Origin: Ruminococcus albus AD2013 | GTDB lineage: Bacteria > Bacillota > Clostridia > Oscillospirales > Ruminococcaceae | NCBI RefSeq assembly: GCF_000526775.1 | Contig: NZ_JAGS01000001.1 | Span: 1,550,001 to 1,614,000 of the forward strand | Direction of reading: 5' to 3' | DNA length: 64,000 nt | Part shown: piece after piece, positions 34,286-47,720 of the stretch | Numbering within the stretch: the first letter of the stretch is position 1 | Layout of the letters: every line of letters starts with the position of its first letter | Position numbers and translations under genes: made by a program | The notes under the pieces: model-generated | Seen by the model: the letters and a program-made list of their open reading frames with translations, nothing else | Told to the model about the DNA's origin: nothing | The model's database searches: none

Positions 34286-34319
34286 ACAAAAAAGCTCCAA
34301 CCCTGAAGTCGGAGCTTTT
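34285..34319 (-). terminator. Rho-independent terminator of the esterase gene, overlapping the next ribosome site
   Basis: A 9-bp stem, AAAAGCTCC (34290-34298) with GGAGCTTTT (34311-34319), T6 tail on the minus strand. The GGAG of its 3' arm is 9 bases from the ATG at 34285. Confidence 0.8.
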
Positions 34320-34329
34320 ATAACAACAA

Positions 34330-36291
34330 TTATTTAATGAGACCTACGCCCCAGATGGTGAACTGACCGCTTCCGCTGATGGAAACATCAAGATCACCTG
34401 ATGTGTTCTGATAGTAGCCAAGCTCTGCATCAGGGCCGCCCCATGTATACTGCTTGTTGCCGCTGATCTTGGTAGTCTTGCCATTTACAGTAACATTTAT
34501 GCTTCCCATGCCCGAGCTGTTAGCCTTGAATACGATTATCAGACCCTTACCCTGTGTCTTGAACTTCATGGGATTTCCACCGTTGAGAGTATATGAATAG
34601 TTCAGACCCGAGTTATTGTAACCGTAGCCAGATGTCCATGAACCTGCGCTGAAATTATTCAGGTTCTTGGGATCAACATTGACAGTGTCAGAGTACTCTG
34701 CGCCATATACGTAAGAAGAAGGCAGAGTATAGCCCGAAGACTGGTTACGGCTCTTTAATGCCTGACGAACATAGTATGCCATACAATCAGCTATCAGCTG
34801 ACCTCCCTTCTGATGAGGGTGATACTCGTCGGTATAGTAATCGCTTGTATTGAGGAATCTGCTGTTGAACGCCTTTGTAAGAGCATCGTCCATACTAATA
34901 ACGGGGATATCGAAGTTCTTGCCGATGGGATACATCTGATTCTGGCTGGAGAATCCGCCCTTTGCACGAGTGATTATGATACCTACCGCAGGAGCATTCG
35001 GCATCTCCAGGAACTTCTTGATACAGCTCTCAAAGCACTTTTTGTACATTATATCCTCATGGTCATTAACTGAGAATTCCAGGAAGATGATATCAGGTTT
35101 CTGAGAAACTATCTGTGCTTCACTGCGGACAAGTCCGACAACGGATGAAGTACCCGAAAGACCTGCATTAATCTCCCTGAAGCTTCCCTTGGCAAAGGTG
35201 TTCTTCAGATAGTTGGAGAATGGTGTGGTATAGTTCTTGCCCTCAGTGATAGAACCACCCAGATAAGCAACGGTCAGAGGTGCACCCTGCTCAGCAGCAG
35301 CAAGTTTCTGATTGAGTCTGTATGTGTTGCCCATGTGCTTTATTGAACTCTTATAGAAATCAATGTACTGCGAAGAAGCTGTCTCCTGATAGTTGTCCCA
35401 CTTTGTAGGATCAACATCAACAGGATCACCTGATGAAGATGCAGGGACTTTGCCTGTGCCGCCTGTCTTAACAGAAGACGTTGTGCCCATAGGCGCAATA
35501 ACTACATCATCGATATAAAAGTCCATAAGGTCGCCTGTAGACTGTACTGTCTCGACATAAAGTGTCATATCACCTGCATTATCGGGGATAGTAAAGGACG
35601 TATTCTCAAGCTTTGTCCATTCACCGCTCTTGCAGGTAGCCGAAGCAATATGTGAATATACAGCAGTCGTGCCGTTGCTGCCACCCTGCTGGAGAGATAT
35701 CTGTATTTCAGCCGAGCCGCCTGAAGTCTGGAGAGCCGCACAGCTTATGCTGTAAGTCTGACCCGCTTTGAAATCAGAACCGAGGCTTACTGCCGCACCA
35801 TTCCACTCCGCAGTTCTGCCTGAAACATACATTGACTTGCCCGATGTACCGTAATATGCAGTATCTGTAGCTGTAACAGTTGCAGGTCCTCTTCCTGTCC
35901 ATGAACTCAAACCTGAATTAAAATCATAATTCAGAAGAGCTTTCTGAGGTGTGACATTAATGGAAGGTTCCTCAGGAAGTTCGGATATAAGGTCGACAAG
36001 GTACTTCTTGATAGTATTAGCGTCATCTATAGTGACCCCGCTTCCGACGTTGAATACATCAGCATTAACAAGTCCCTGCTTAGAAATATAAGTCTTGCTG
36101 GGGTTTTTGACATACTGAGCAATAAGAACTGCATCAGATATATCAACTACACCGTCGGTGTTTGCGTCACCGTACAGCGTAGAATTGTTCGCAGAGCTGC
36201 CCGCAGCATTAACGGTAAAAGGTAATGAAGTACCGATCATCATCAATGCAACAGTAGCACTGAGCACCCTCTTCATTTTTGAAAGTTTCAC
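34330..36291 (-). CDS. Dockerin-CBM22-SGNH carbohydrate esterase
   Basis: 653 residues from the GTG at 36291, 8 bases after AAAGGAG; the frame runs further upstream but through the promoter leader. Signal peptide 1-~28. A type I dockerin follows (39-103) with a canonical calcium loop DANTDGVVDISD and a looser second one. A CBM22 spans ~119-268. The SGNH hydrolase (~300-510) has nucleophile Ser347 in GGSITEG, Asn409 in NDHED and the Asp/His pair in TDEYHPH (~488-493). A C-terminal beta-sandwich (~523-653) completes it. It should remove acetyl groups from xylan or a similar hemicellulose. The dockerin implies docking to a cohesin scaffold, of which none is in this window. Confidence 0.88.
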   Translation of the reverse strand: MKLSKMKRVLSATVALMMIGTSLPFTVNAAGSSANNSTLYGDANTDGVVDISDAVLIAQYVKNPSKTYISKQGLVNADVFNVGSGVTIDDANTIKKYLVDLISELPEEPSINVTPQKALLNYDFNSGLSSWTGRGPATVTATDTAYYGTSGKSMYVSGRTAEWNGAAVSLGSDFKAGQTYSISCAALQTSGGSAEIQISLQQGGSNGTTAVYSHIASATCKSGEWTKLENTSFTIPDNAGDMTLYVETVQSTGDLMDFYIDDVVIAPMGTTSSVKTGGTGKVPASSSGDPVDVDPTKWDNYQETASSQYIDFYKSSIKHMGNTYRLNQKLAAAEQGAPLTVAYLGGSITEGKNYTTPFSNYLKNTFAKGSFREINAGLSGTSSVVGLVRSEAQIVSQKPDIIFLEFSVNDHEDIMYKKCFESCIKKFLEMPNAPAVGIIITRAKGGFSSQNQMYPIGKNFDIPVISMDDALTKAFNSRFLNTSDYYTDEYHPHQKGGQLIADCMAYYVRQALKSRNQSSGYTLPSSYVYGAEYSDTVNVDPKNLNNFSAGSWTSGYGYNNSGLNYSYTLNGGNPMKFKTQGKGLIIVFKANSSGMGSINVTVNGKTTKISGNKQYTWGGPDAELGYYQNTSGDLDVSISGSGQFTIWGVGLIK

Positions 36292-36452
36292 TCCAATCAC
36301 TCCTTTTAAAATTGTAGTCCTGAAACGATAATATAAAAATAAGAAACAGGACGAGTTCCTCTGAAATATAACTGAGGAATACGAGACTTTTAAAAATTTC
36401 ATTCTTCCAAAATATGTAATATTAACTAATACATAACATAAATACATAGCCT

Positions 36453-36480
36453 CTTATAGTAAGTATACAATATTTTTCAA
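36453..36480 (-). promoter_or_regulatory. Sigma-A promoter of the esterase gene
   Basis: On the minus strand TTGAAA (36480-36475), 16-bp spacer, TATAAG (36458-36453); leader of ~155 nt containing a TTCCTC/GAGGAA hairpin. Confidence 0.6.
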
Positions 36481-37016
36481 CAAAAGTAAACAGGAGTTTT
36501 CTACCGCCGCAATATTTGATATGTATATCGCAATATTTGGTTAAATATTTTGCGAAATAATGATAAATATATTATCTTTTTAAATGAACCTGATTTGTGT
36601 TAAATCAATTAACACATTTCAACCTCAGTACTATATATAAATATATTACTATACATAAAAATACTCCTCATATAAAAGATCACGGCGTAAATGCTCTCCT
36701 ATAATACTCAAATCGGAACTCACAATGTTTCCAAATACACATTCTCATCTGTTTCACAAAGTTAACGTTGCGACAATAAAAACTGACGACGGATAATATC
36801 AGGATTGGTACAGACTGCTCAACCGGTCATCCAGTATTAATCGGTATGAAGCAAGTGAGCGTAACAGTCAAAAATGAACACATAAGAAGCGGCAGAATTT
36901 CGGGTTCAAGAGTAAAAAAAATTTTTTCAATAAAATGTAACCTTGGTATGAGATGTACCGTCTAATATATGTAAGACAAAAACAATGACCCGGGTAAAAT
37001 GAAATGACTCGAAAAA
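36481..37016. other. AT-rich intergenic region without a gene
   Basis: About 535 bp between the esterase promoter and the lipoprotein gene. No ORF with a ribosome site, no clear promoter of consensus quality for the lipoprotein gene, and no repeat of note. Confidence 0.5.
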
Positions 37017-37031
37017 ATGGAGGAAATCACA

Positions 37032-37898
37032 ATGAAGACAAAAAAGACAAGAATTATCATCGCAGCTGCAATAGCAGTAGTATCAATGGCAGCATTAACA
37101 GGATGCAGCGGTACATATTCGGTAGATGAAAAAACAGGCGCTGTGAACATCAGCCCTGCAGAGGCAAAAAATGCAGCGCAGTCAACTCCTGCATATGATG
37201 CGGATGTGAAAGAAGAGATTACTGCCGAGACATCATCGGCAACCGAGGACAAAGCGGAAGAGAATAACTTTTCAAATGGTGAGGAGAGCTCTGTACCCGT
37301 TCACCCTGTTCAGGACAGCCCTGCGCCTGTTCAGCAACATAACGAGACAACACCTGAAGTTACAATCGAGCAGGAAAATACTGCTGATGTGGATACATCT
37401 GTACTTTATCAGTACGCTTCCACAGCAGTGGAAGCACTTAATTCTGCAGGCTATAATGCCAGCGGACTTCAGGTAAGGTGGGCTAATGGAACCAGTGACG
37501 AGAATTTTGAACCTTGTGAAGGAATTCTCGGTTCGTTTAGATATTATAATATAGGTGATTATGGTGCAGATTACCTGCAGACAATCAGAGATAATCTCTA
37601 CGGCGGATATCTGAGTGAGAACATTTGCAACACATATGGCTTGTACAAAGCAGAGAACGCTATAGTAGAACATGACGGTCTGTATTATTATGATGCTAAC
37701 TATATGGGAACAGGCAATTATGATCTGTTCGAGTGTATCGAAGGCAGCATCAATGTGATAGATGCTGATACCTATACTGTAGATGCTATGCACAAGGACG
37801 CTATGAATATTTCAGGCGAGGGCAGAAAGTGTGTGATAACACTGAAGAAGGTAAACGGTACTGACAGCTGGCAGATAGACAGCGTTCAGGATCTGTAA
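37032..37898 (+). CDS. Hypothetical lipoprotein
   Basis: 288 residues from the ATG at 37032, 7 bases after GGAGG; an earlier ATG at 37017 precedes the ribosome site. Signal peptide with lipobox ALTGC (Cys ~25). Residues ~30-115 are a disordered Glu/Thr/Pro/Val-rich tether. The folded C-terminal ~165 residues (VEALNSAGYNASGLQVRWANG ... NVIDADTYTVDAMH ... CVITLKKVNGTDSWQIDSVQ) suggest a small alpha/beta domain that I cannot assign. Membrane-anchored on the outer face. Stands alone ahead of the rRNA operon, convergent with it. Confidence 0.75.
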   Translation: MKTKKTRIIIAAAIAVVSMAALTGCSGTYSVDEKTGAVNISPAEAKNAAQSTPAYDADVKEEITAETSSATEDKAEENNFSNGEESSVPVHPVQDSPAPVQQHNETTPEVTIEQENTADVDTSVLYQYASTAVEALNSAGYNASGLQVRWANGTSDENFEPCEGILGSFRYYNIGDYGADYLQTIRDNLYGGYLSENICNTYGLYKAENAIVEHDGLYYYDANYMGTGNYDLFECIEGSINVIDADTYTVDAMHKDAMNISGEGRKCVITLKKVNGTDSWQIDSVQDL

Positions 37899-37967
37899 AA
37901 CAAAACGTAGAGCGGTCGTGTAAATACGGCTGTTCAGTCTGTTGAAAACTAATAATGAGCCATATTC

Positions 37968-38004
37968 AGTGGACGATCCTTTTAAGGGCGTCCACTCTTT
38001 ATTT
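37968..38004 (+). terminator. Rho-independent terminator of the lipoprotein gene
   Basis: AGTGGACG (37968-37975) pairs with CGTCCACT (37989-37996), then CTTTATTT. Confidence 0.8.
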
Positions 38005-38175
38005 AATTGAAAAAGTCCACTGGGTGTTTTAAAATTCACCACTCGCAGATCGAACTCCATAGACGATCACGCCGTTGCGGCAATGATTATTTTATCTGTA
38101 TCGATAAGCTAAAAACTATTCATTTCAATAACAATAATAATGACCAAACAAAGACCAAGCGAAGAAACGATGCAT

Positions 38176-38218
38176 AATAAAAAGCTCTGAAACAACGGAT
38201 TAACGTCATTTCAGAGCT
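38176..38218 (-). terminator. Terminator of the rRNA operon
   Basis: AGCTCTGAAA (38183-38192) pairs with TTTCAGAGCT (38209-38218); the minus strand continues TTTTATTATGC. Confidence 0.85.
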
Positions 38219-38228
38219 ATTAACTAAG

Positions 38229-38301
38229 CGCCACCTGTTGGACTCGAACCAACGACCCTGCGGTTAACAGCCGCATGCTCTACCGACTGAGCTAAGGAGG
38301 C
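38229..38301 (-). tRNA. tRNA-Asn (GTT)
   Basis: 73-nt cloverleaf on the minus strand with anticodon loop CTGTTAA and T-arm GTTGG-TTCGAGT-CCAAC; no encoded CCA. Acceptor position 4 (38298) gives a U-U mismatch with position 69; all other stem pairs are intact. Last gene of the rRNA operon. Confidence 0.93.
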
Positions 38302-38308
38302 AGATATG

Positions 38309-38334
38309 CCAAAACACTCCGAAGAGTGTTTTGG
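38309..38334 (-). other. UUCG-capped hairpin between 5S rRNA and tRNA-Asn
   Basis: CCAAAACACTC pairs with GAGTGTTTTGG around a CTTCGG tetraloop. Without a T tail it is more likely an RNA processing or stability element than a terminator. Confidence 0.6.
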
Positions 38335-38337
38335 GAG

Positions 38338-38455
38338 AGCCGGCGACAACTTATTTTCCCGGGCGGTCGCCCGCCGAGTATTTTCAGCGAAGATGAGCTT
38401 AACTTCTGTGTTCGGCATGGGAACAGGTGTGACCTCATCTCAATGATCACCGACT
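38338..38455 (-). rRNA. rrf: 5S ribosomal RNA
   Basis: About 118 nt. The ends pair (AGTCGGTGA with TCGCCGGCT) and the core CCATGCCGAACACAGAAGTT is the 5S signature. Ends are estimated from this pairing. Confidence 0.93.
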
Positions 38456-38520
38456 ATTAATTGAGGACAATAACCTCAAAATTGAATAATGAAGGGTAAT
38501 TTAAGGATTAACATAATTTA

Positions 38521-41350
<2,830 letters not shown>

Positions 41351-41492
41351 TTAGAATTATGTTATCCTTAATGTTATGCTGATTGTAGTTTTCCCGACTA
41401 ATTTCTTTTAGTCGTTTTCCTCATTTGCATTACTTTTAATATTGCTTCATTATTCAATTTTCAAGTTACTGTCAGAGGACTTTCGTCCTCAG

Positions 41493-41566
<74 letters not shown>

Positions 41567-41646
41567 AAAAATCGCTAAAGCGATGTTTTGGCAACGAGCT
41601 TTTAGTTCTCGTCTTAGTTCAGCTGTGTGATTGCGTCCTCGTCCCA

Positions 41647-41722
41647 TGGTGGAGATGAGGAGGATCGAACTCCTGACCCCCTGCTTGCAAAGCAGGTGCT
41701 CTCCCAGCTGAGCTACACCCCC
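41647..41722 (-). tRNA. tRNA-Ala (TGC) in the 16S-23S spacer
   Basis: 76 nt including an encoded CCA; anticodon loop TTTGCAA. Lies between 16S and tRNA-Ile, the usual Clostridia order. Confidence 0.95.
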
Positions 41723-41846
41723 GTTTAAGGGACTCTTATGCTCTTTTAAAGATGCTTTAGACATCTTCAAAATTGAACAACCGACTGTTTCCACCACTTG
41801 CTGACCGGAGATTTTTTTTATGAGAATTTTACTTCTCGGTTCTCCA

Positions 41847-43360
<1,514 letters not shown>

Positions 43361-43548
43361 GTTGTATCCTAATACTCTCTTCAGAGTAATTATGATCTCA
43401 GTTTCGTTTCACTGAACGTTTGCATTTTATAGTCTTTGCTTGACTCTTACTTCGATTACCTCAAAGTATTTTCAAGGGTTTTCGTATTCTTGGTTGTTCA
43501 ATTTTCAAGATGCCTTTTCGTTGTCTGTCTTTGTCAGACAACTCATTT

Positions 43549-43577
43549 ATTATACCACACTTTTCTTCGTTTGTCAA
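43549..43577 (-). promoter_or_regulatory. rRNA operon promoter P1 (nearest to 16S)
   Basis: On the minus strand TTGACA (43577-43572), 17-bp spacer, TATAAT (43554-43549). A TTGTCTG/CAGACAA hairpin follows in the leader. Confidence 0.9.
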
Positions 43578-43649
43578 CCCCTTTTCAGAAGTTTTTTGAA
43601 GATTTTTTTGAACTCTTTTCAGAGTTCTTTGTGCGTTATAAGCTGTTTT

Positions 43650-43678
43650 ATTATACCACATTTTTCTTCGTTTGTCAA
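43650..43678 (-). promoter_or_regulatory. rRNA operon promoter P2
   Basis: On the minus strand TTGACA (43678-43673), 17-bp spacer, TATAAT (43655-43650). The surrounding ~50 bp nearly repeat those of P1, which points to tandem duplication. Confidence 0.9.
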
Positions 43679-43759
43679 GCCCTTTTCAGAACTTTTTTGA
43701 AGTTTTATTTCCGAGCTTAGTTCTTTTTTATTGAACTTCTCTCTTGTGCGGTATTTTTT

Positions 43760-43788
43760 ATTATATCACTTTTTTGCTCTTTTGTCAA
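43760..43788 (-). promoter_or_regulatory. rRNA operon promoter P3
   Basis: On the minus strand TTGACA (43788-43783), 17-bp spacer, TATAAT (43765-43760). Confidence 0.9.
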
Positions 43789-43918
43789 GTGCTTTTCGTG
43801 ATAAATTTTTGCTGCTTCTGAGTTTCGCTCTTCTGAACTGTTCCGGTCCTCGTTCTCTTATCCCTAAGTTTCCCGCGCTTTATTCGTTCTTTCGTGCTCT
43901 CTCGTTGACAGCTTAATT

Positions 43919-43947
43919 ATTATAGCACCTTTTGGCCCGTTTGTCAA
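43919..43947 (-). promoter_or_regulatory. rRNA operon promoter P4 (most distal)
   Basis: On the minus strand TTGACA (43947-43942), 17-bp spacer, TATAAT (43924-43919). Confidence 0.9.
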
Positions 43948-44020
43948 CACTTTTCGACGTAAAACGATTTTCGATGTTTCGACAATATTATATGCATTTT
44001 GACAATTAGAATTTCTGAAC

Positions 44021-44695
44021 CTAAATAATCAGCTTGTACATCTCATCATACAATATATATATCTTATCATCAAAGCACCTATTTACGTGCCAATGCCCTG
44101 CAAACCACTTCTTGAATTCAAGGTTTCTATACAGCCATTCAAAATACCCTGTCAATTCAGCATCATGTACATCTGTATTCTTTCCTATACGGTATATCAT
44201 CGAATCGGGTATCGTATGTGTCAGCACATAGTCCACCTTATATCCAGCCTTTTCCAGATTCTTTGCCGCTTCATCATAATCCTCTTTTGTCGGCAGCTCC
44301 TGTTTCCACCAGCTTCTTCCCTCTTTACGCATATATTTATCTATCGAATAAGCGCCGCCGAATGTAAAGTAGCTCTTCCCTTCTATGTCGAAGATCTGCC
44401 CACGCATCAGATGATATATATTATCCGCCACCTTATGCGCCTTACCTCCGCAGTAATCCACCACTGGATATGTTTCCAGAACATCAAAATTCTCGTGATT
44501 ACCGTCCGCAAACAGTATCGTGAATTCTTCCTTAGCCAGCTGTTTCAGATAGTACTGATGCTTGCCGCCTATCCTTCCCACAAAGCCGAAATCTCCGCAC
44601 ACTATCACGGTGTCACCTTTACCGACACCGTTTTCCGCAAATCGTCTCACCGTATCATTATATTCACCATGAGTATCACCCGTGACAAATATCAT
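44021..44695 (-). CDS. Calcineurin-like metallophosphoesterase
   Basis: 224 residues, AAGGAGGG before the ATG. All metal-ligand motifs of the family are present in order: GDTHG (Asp/His near residue 6-9), GDFGF (~34), GNHE (~65), LTHT (~158) and GHWH (~197). No signal peptide, so cytoplasmic. It should hydrolyse a phosphomono- or diester; the substrate is not readable. It follows the DUF1846 gene but a terminator separates them. The next transcription unit downstream is the rRNA operon, whose distal promoter begins ~75 bp after this gene. Confidence 0.9.
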   Translation of the reverse strand: MIFVTGDTHGEYNDTVRRFAENGVGKGDTVIVCGDFGFVGRIGGKHQYYLKQLAKEEFTILFADGNHENFDVLETYPVVDYCGGKAHKVADNIYHLMRGQIFDIEGKSYFTFGGAYSIDKYMRKEGRSWWKQELPTKEDYDEAAKNLEKAGYKVDYVLTHTIPDSMIYRIGKNTDVHDAELTGYFEWLYRNLEFKKWFAGHWHVNRCFDDKIYILYDEMYKLII

Positions 44696-44721
44696 CTCGA
44701 TCCCTCCTTATATAGTATGTA

Positions 44722-44752
44722 TAAAAAAGAGGACTGCATTCCACAGTCCTCT
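44722..44752 (-). terminator. Rho-independent terminator of the DUF1846 gene
   Basis: AGAGGACTG (44728-44736) pairs with CAGTCCTCT (44744-44752); T6 tail on the minus strand. Confidence 0.85.
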
Positions 44753-44762
44753 CAATGCCTCT

Positions 44763-46229
44763 TTAGCTGAATTTAGGTTCGCAGGTGAGATTGATGCCCA
44801 GACGCTTGAAGATCCTTTCATCTACCGCGCTGAGTATTACCGTTGAATGTACCTCACAGCCGCGGAGCTTTTCAAGCTGATCCATGGCACGCTTTGCATT
44901 CTCGTCGGTCGCAGCACAGATAGACAGCGCTATCAGTGTCTCATCTGTATGTATCCTTGGGTTGTTGTTTCCGAGATGATTTGTCTTCAGATTCTGTATA
45001 GGCTCAATAACATGGGGCGACATCAGCAGAGTATCATCATCTATCTCGCCGAAGTATTTAAGTGCGTTGAGTATCAGCGCCGAGCAGGCACCCAGCAGAT
45101 TTGAAGTCTTGCCCGTTATAATAGTACCGTCGGGAAGTTCCATAGCTGCCGCGGGAGAACCTGTCTCCTGCTCCTTTGCAAGAGCCGCAGCCACTACCTT
45201 TCTGTCAGCAGGACTTACCTTTGCCTGATTCATCAGCATTTCAAGTTTGTATGTATCTTCCTCGGAGCAAGTGCCCTTCTTTCTGTCACAAAGAGCAACA
45301 TAGTAACGGCGGATTATCTCCTGCTTTGCAGCCTCACGTACTGCTTCATCGTCGATTATGCAGTTGCCTGCCATATTAACGCCCATGTCAGTCGGTGACT
45401 TGTAGGGCGAAGAACCCAGGATATTCTCGAACATCGCATTCAGTACAGGGAATATCTCCACATCACGGTTGTAGTTGACTGTTGTCTGTCCGTATGCTTC
45501 AAGATGGAACGGGTCGATCATGTTAACATCGTTCAAATCCGAGGTAGCAGCCTCATATGCCAGATTTACAGGGTGTTTCAGCGGAATGTTCCATATCGGG
45601 AATGTCTCGAACTTTGCATAGCCCGCATTTACGCCCCTCTTGTGCTCATGGTAAAGCTGAGAAAGGCAGGTAGCCATCTTTCCGCTTCCGGGACCGGGAG
45701 CAGTTATAACTACCAGCTTGCGTGTAGTCTCGATATAGTCGTTCTTTCCGTAACCCTCATCGCTCATTATAAGCTGAAGATTAGCAGGATAACCCTCGAT
45801 AGCATAGTGGTGATAAACCTTAACGCCCAGTGCTTCAAGTCTCTTCTGGAAAGCAACAGCCGAACGCTGACCGTCATACCTTGTCAGAACTACGGAGCTT
45901 ACATAAAGACCTATCTTTGTGAACACATTATACAGACGTATAACATCAACATCATAAGTGATGCCGAGGTCGCCTCTTATCTTGTTCTTCTCGATGTCGT
46001 TTGCATTGATGACAATAACAATCTCAGCCTCATCTTTAAGCTGTAAAAGCATCTGGAGCTTACTGTCAGGCTTAAAACCGGGGAGAACTCTCGAAGCGTG
46101 GAAATCATCATAAAGCTTTCCGCCGAATTCCAGATACAGCTTGCTGCCGAAATCTGCTATCCTCTCACGGATACGTTCCGACTGCATCTTCAGGTATTTG
46201 TCATTATCGAATCCTATCTTATTACTCAT
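44763..46229 (-). CDS. DUF1846 family protein
   Basis: 488 residues from the ATG at 46229 (MSNKIGFDNDKYLKMQSERI), AAGGG 7 bases upstream. The length and signature segments (ITAPGPGSGKMATCLSQLYHE around residue 176, MIDPFHLEAYG, NMAGNCIIDDEAV, and GKTSNLLGACSALILNALK) fit DUF1846, a soluble, NTP-loop-containing family common in Firmicutes with no settled function. GPGSGK resembles a P-loop. Monocistronic, with a perfect promoter and terminator, which suggests a housekeeping role. Confidence 0.9.
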   Translation of the reverse strand: MSNKIGFDNDKYLKMQSERIRERIADFGSKLYLEFGGKLYDDFHASRVLPGFKPDSKLQMLLQLKDEAEIVIVINANDIEKNKIRGDLGITYDVDVIRLYNVFTKIGLYVSSVVLTRYDGQRSAVAFQKRLEALGVKVYHHYAIEGYPANLQLIMSDEGYGKNDYIETTRKLVVITAPGPGSGKMATCLSQLYHEHKRGVNAGYAKFETFPIWNIPLKHPVNLAYEAATSDLNDVNMIDPFHLEAYGQTTVNYNRDVEIFPVLNAMFENILGSSPYKSPTDMGVNMAGNCIIDDEAVREAAKQEIIRRYYVALCDRKKGTCSEEDTYKLEMLMNQAKVSPADRKVVAAALAKEQETGSPAAAMELPDGTIITGKTSNLLGACSALILNALKYFGEIDDDTLLMSPHVIEPIQNLKTNHLGNNNPRIHTDETLIALSICAATDENAKRAMDQLEKLRGCEVHSTVILSAVDERIFKRLGINLTCEPKFS

Positions 46230-46319
46230 AAAACAACCCTTTTCCTTCTCCAGCCGCGACCGCACTTTGCAGCCGCTTCGCTGTAAGATTTCAAATTACC
46301 TTGATTTTCATACTTTTTA

Positions 46320-46348
46320 ATTATACCACGCGAAACCCGTGTTGTCAA
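46320..46348 (-). promoter_or_regulatory. Perfect sigma-A promoter of the DUF1846 gene
   Basis: On the minus strand TTGACA (46348-46343), 17-bp spacer, TATAAT (46325-46320). Confidence 0.88.
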
Positions 46349-46486
46349 TAAAGAAACCCATAAAAAATCATACCTTTCAACTCACCTGCATCGGCACATC
46401 ACCCTTTGTGAGATATCCACAGCGCCATACATCCTACTTTATGCAAACATACGTTTTATAATTTAACTCAGACATATTTCTGCAAG

Positions 46487-46508
46487 AGTTGTACAAAAAC
46501 GTACAACT
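46487..46508. repeat. Inverted repeat AGTTGTAC/GTACAACT in a gene-free gap
   Basis: Arms 46487-46494 and 46501-46508, 6-base loop. It lies in the 400-bp gap between the DUF1846 promoter and the ABC permease gene; an imperfect AAAAAGG/CCTTTTT stem follows at 46518-46546. No gene seen in the gap. Confidence 0.5.
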
Positions 46509-46740
46509 TTTGACCCCAAAAAGGGTGATAGTGAAAGCACCTTTTTCATCCGATCGAAAAATTACCAATCCACCCGAGCACCATCAGGATAATTTATCAT
46601 TATGCGCACGATGGCAGGCAGTCGCCGACTATTACTACGGGATATGAGGCGGCGTGTCATACTGCATAAAGTTAAATATCACTATGTGGCTCACAGAAAC
46701 AGTAATTCGGAACATCTCTGCCAGCCCCATGACAAAACAA

Positions 46741-46774
46741 CAAAAAACAGAGAACGACTGCCGCCGTTCTCTGT
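46741..46774 (-). terminator. Rho-independent terminator of the adenosine deaminase/ABC operon
   Basis: ACAGAGAACG (46747-46756) pairs with CGTTCTCTGT (46765-46774); T-rich tail on the minus strand. Confidence 0.85.
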
Positions 46775-46781
46775 AATAAAA

Positions 46782-47720
46782 CTATCTTCTGTCCTGGTCG
46801 ATAAACTCCAGCGATACTATAGAAAGGAATGCAAATCCAATTATGAATATACCGAGATTTCCCCAGCATTTCAAAACGTTCTTTGTCGATGATTCGTACT
46901 TTTTCTCCTGATTGTTGCTTCCGCATTTCAGCATCAGCTCGTCCTTGCGGTTTGAAGCTGTTATGTAGTCCAGCATATCATCAACAGGTTTCTCCCCCTC
47001 GACTTCAAGACTTCGCATCTTGCTCATTGAAGTCCACAGCGAGGTCATAGGCAGGTCGTTGTAATGTCCCTGAGCACAAAGTGAGGTCAGACCCCATTTT
47101 GATACCGTCAGATAGGACATCTTGTAAGCCTTGCCCTCCAGAGAGAAAAATCCTCCCGAGAATATCAGCTGGAATATCAGCAGAAATGGCACGAATGTCA
47201 TAGCAGTAGTCGTGTTCTTAACCACCGAGGATATGAAAAGCGATATCATATCCGCCGCATAGGTTATAAGGAACATGGTCACAAACATATCAAAACCCGC
47301 ATCGAATACCAGACCGTTTTCAGGCATACGCACCTTGGCAACTATCATAACAAATATCATGATTATGACCTGACTGGCGCACAAAAACGCCTGATATATC
47401 ATGTGTGCGAACACATAAGCCGTCATGTGCAGACCCGAACGGTGTTCACGCTTGATTATAGGTCTTTCACGGCATATTACCTGTATCGAATTGAAAAATC
47501 CGTTCCATATGCATATGCATGAGAATGCAAACGCACCTCTGAGCGTGCCCTCCATCGAAACGTTCATCTTCTTGCCCACAACAAAAGATACAAGCCCCGA
47601 TATTACAGCCGCCATCGGCATGACCTTCCAGTCGTTTCTGAATATAAACATTCTGAACAGCTTGCCAAGGTATACAAAAGTCTGCTTTACCCTGCCTGTG
47701 TGCTTTACAGCAGTATCCAT
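46782..47720 (-). CDS. ABC-2 permease of the ABCG type
   Basis: 312 residues from the ATG at 47720, which shares its A with the stop of the ATPase gene (TGATG); GGAGG lies 9 bases upstream. Six hydrophobic stretches are visible, with the ABCG-like block IICRERPIIKREHRSGLHMTAYVFAHMI split across positions ~80-108. An external loop (~200-260) precedes the last helix. It should pair with the fused membrane-ATPase protein encoded just upstream to form the transporter. Confidence 0.8.
   Translation of the reverse strand: MDTAVKHTGRVKQTFVYLGKLFRMFIFRNDWKVMPMAAVISGLVSFVVGKKMNVSMEGTLRGAFAFSCICIWNGFFNSIQVICRERPIIKREHRSGLHMTAYVFAHMIYQAFLCASQVIIMIFVMIVAKVRMPENGLVFDAGFDMFVTMFLITYAADMISLFISSVVKNTTTAMTFVPFLLIFQLIFSGGFFSLEGKAYKMSYLTVSKWGLTSLCAQGHYNDLPMTSLWTSMSKMRSLEVEGEKPVDDMLDYITASNRKDELMLKCGSNNQEKKYESSTKNVLKCWGNLGIFIIGFAFLSIVSLEFIDQDRR

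Noticed and set aside
38309..38334. Terminator after 5S rRNA
   Set aside because: Stable hairpin but no T run, and tRNA-Asn follows in the same operon; a processing element is more likely.
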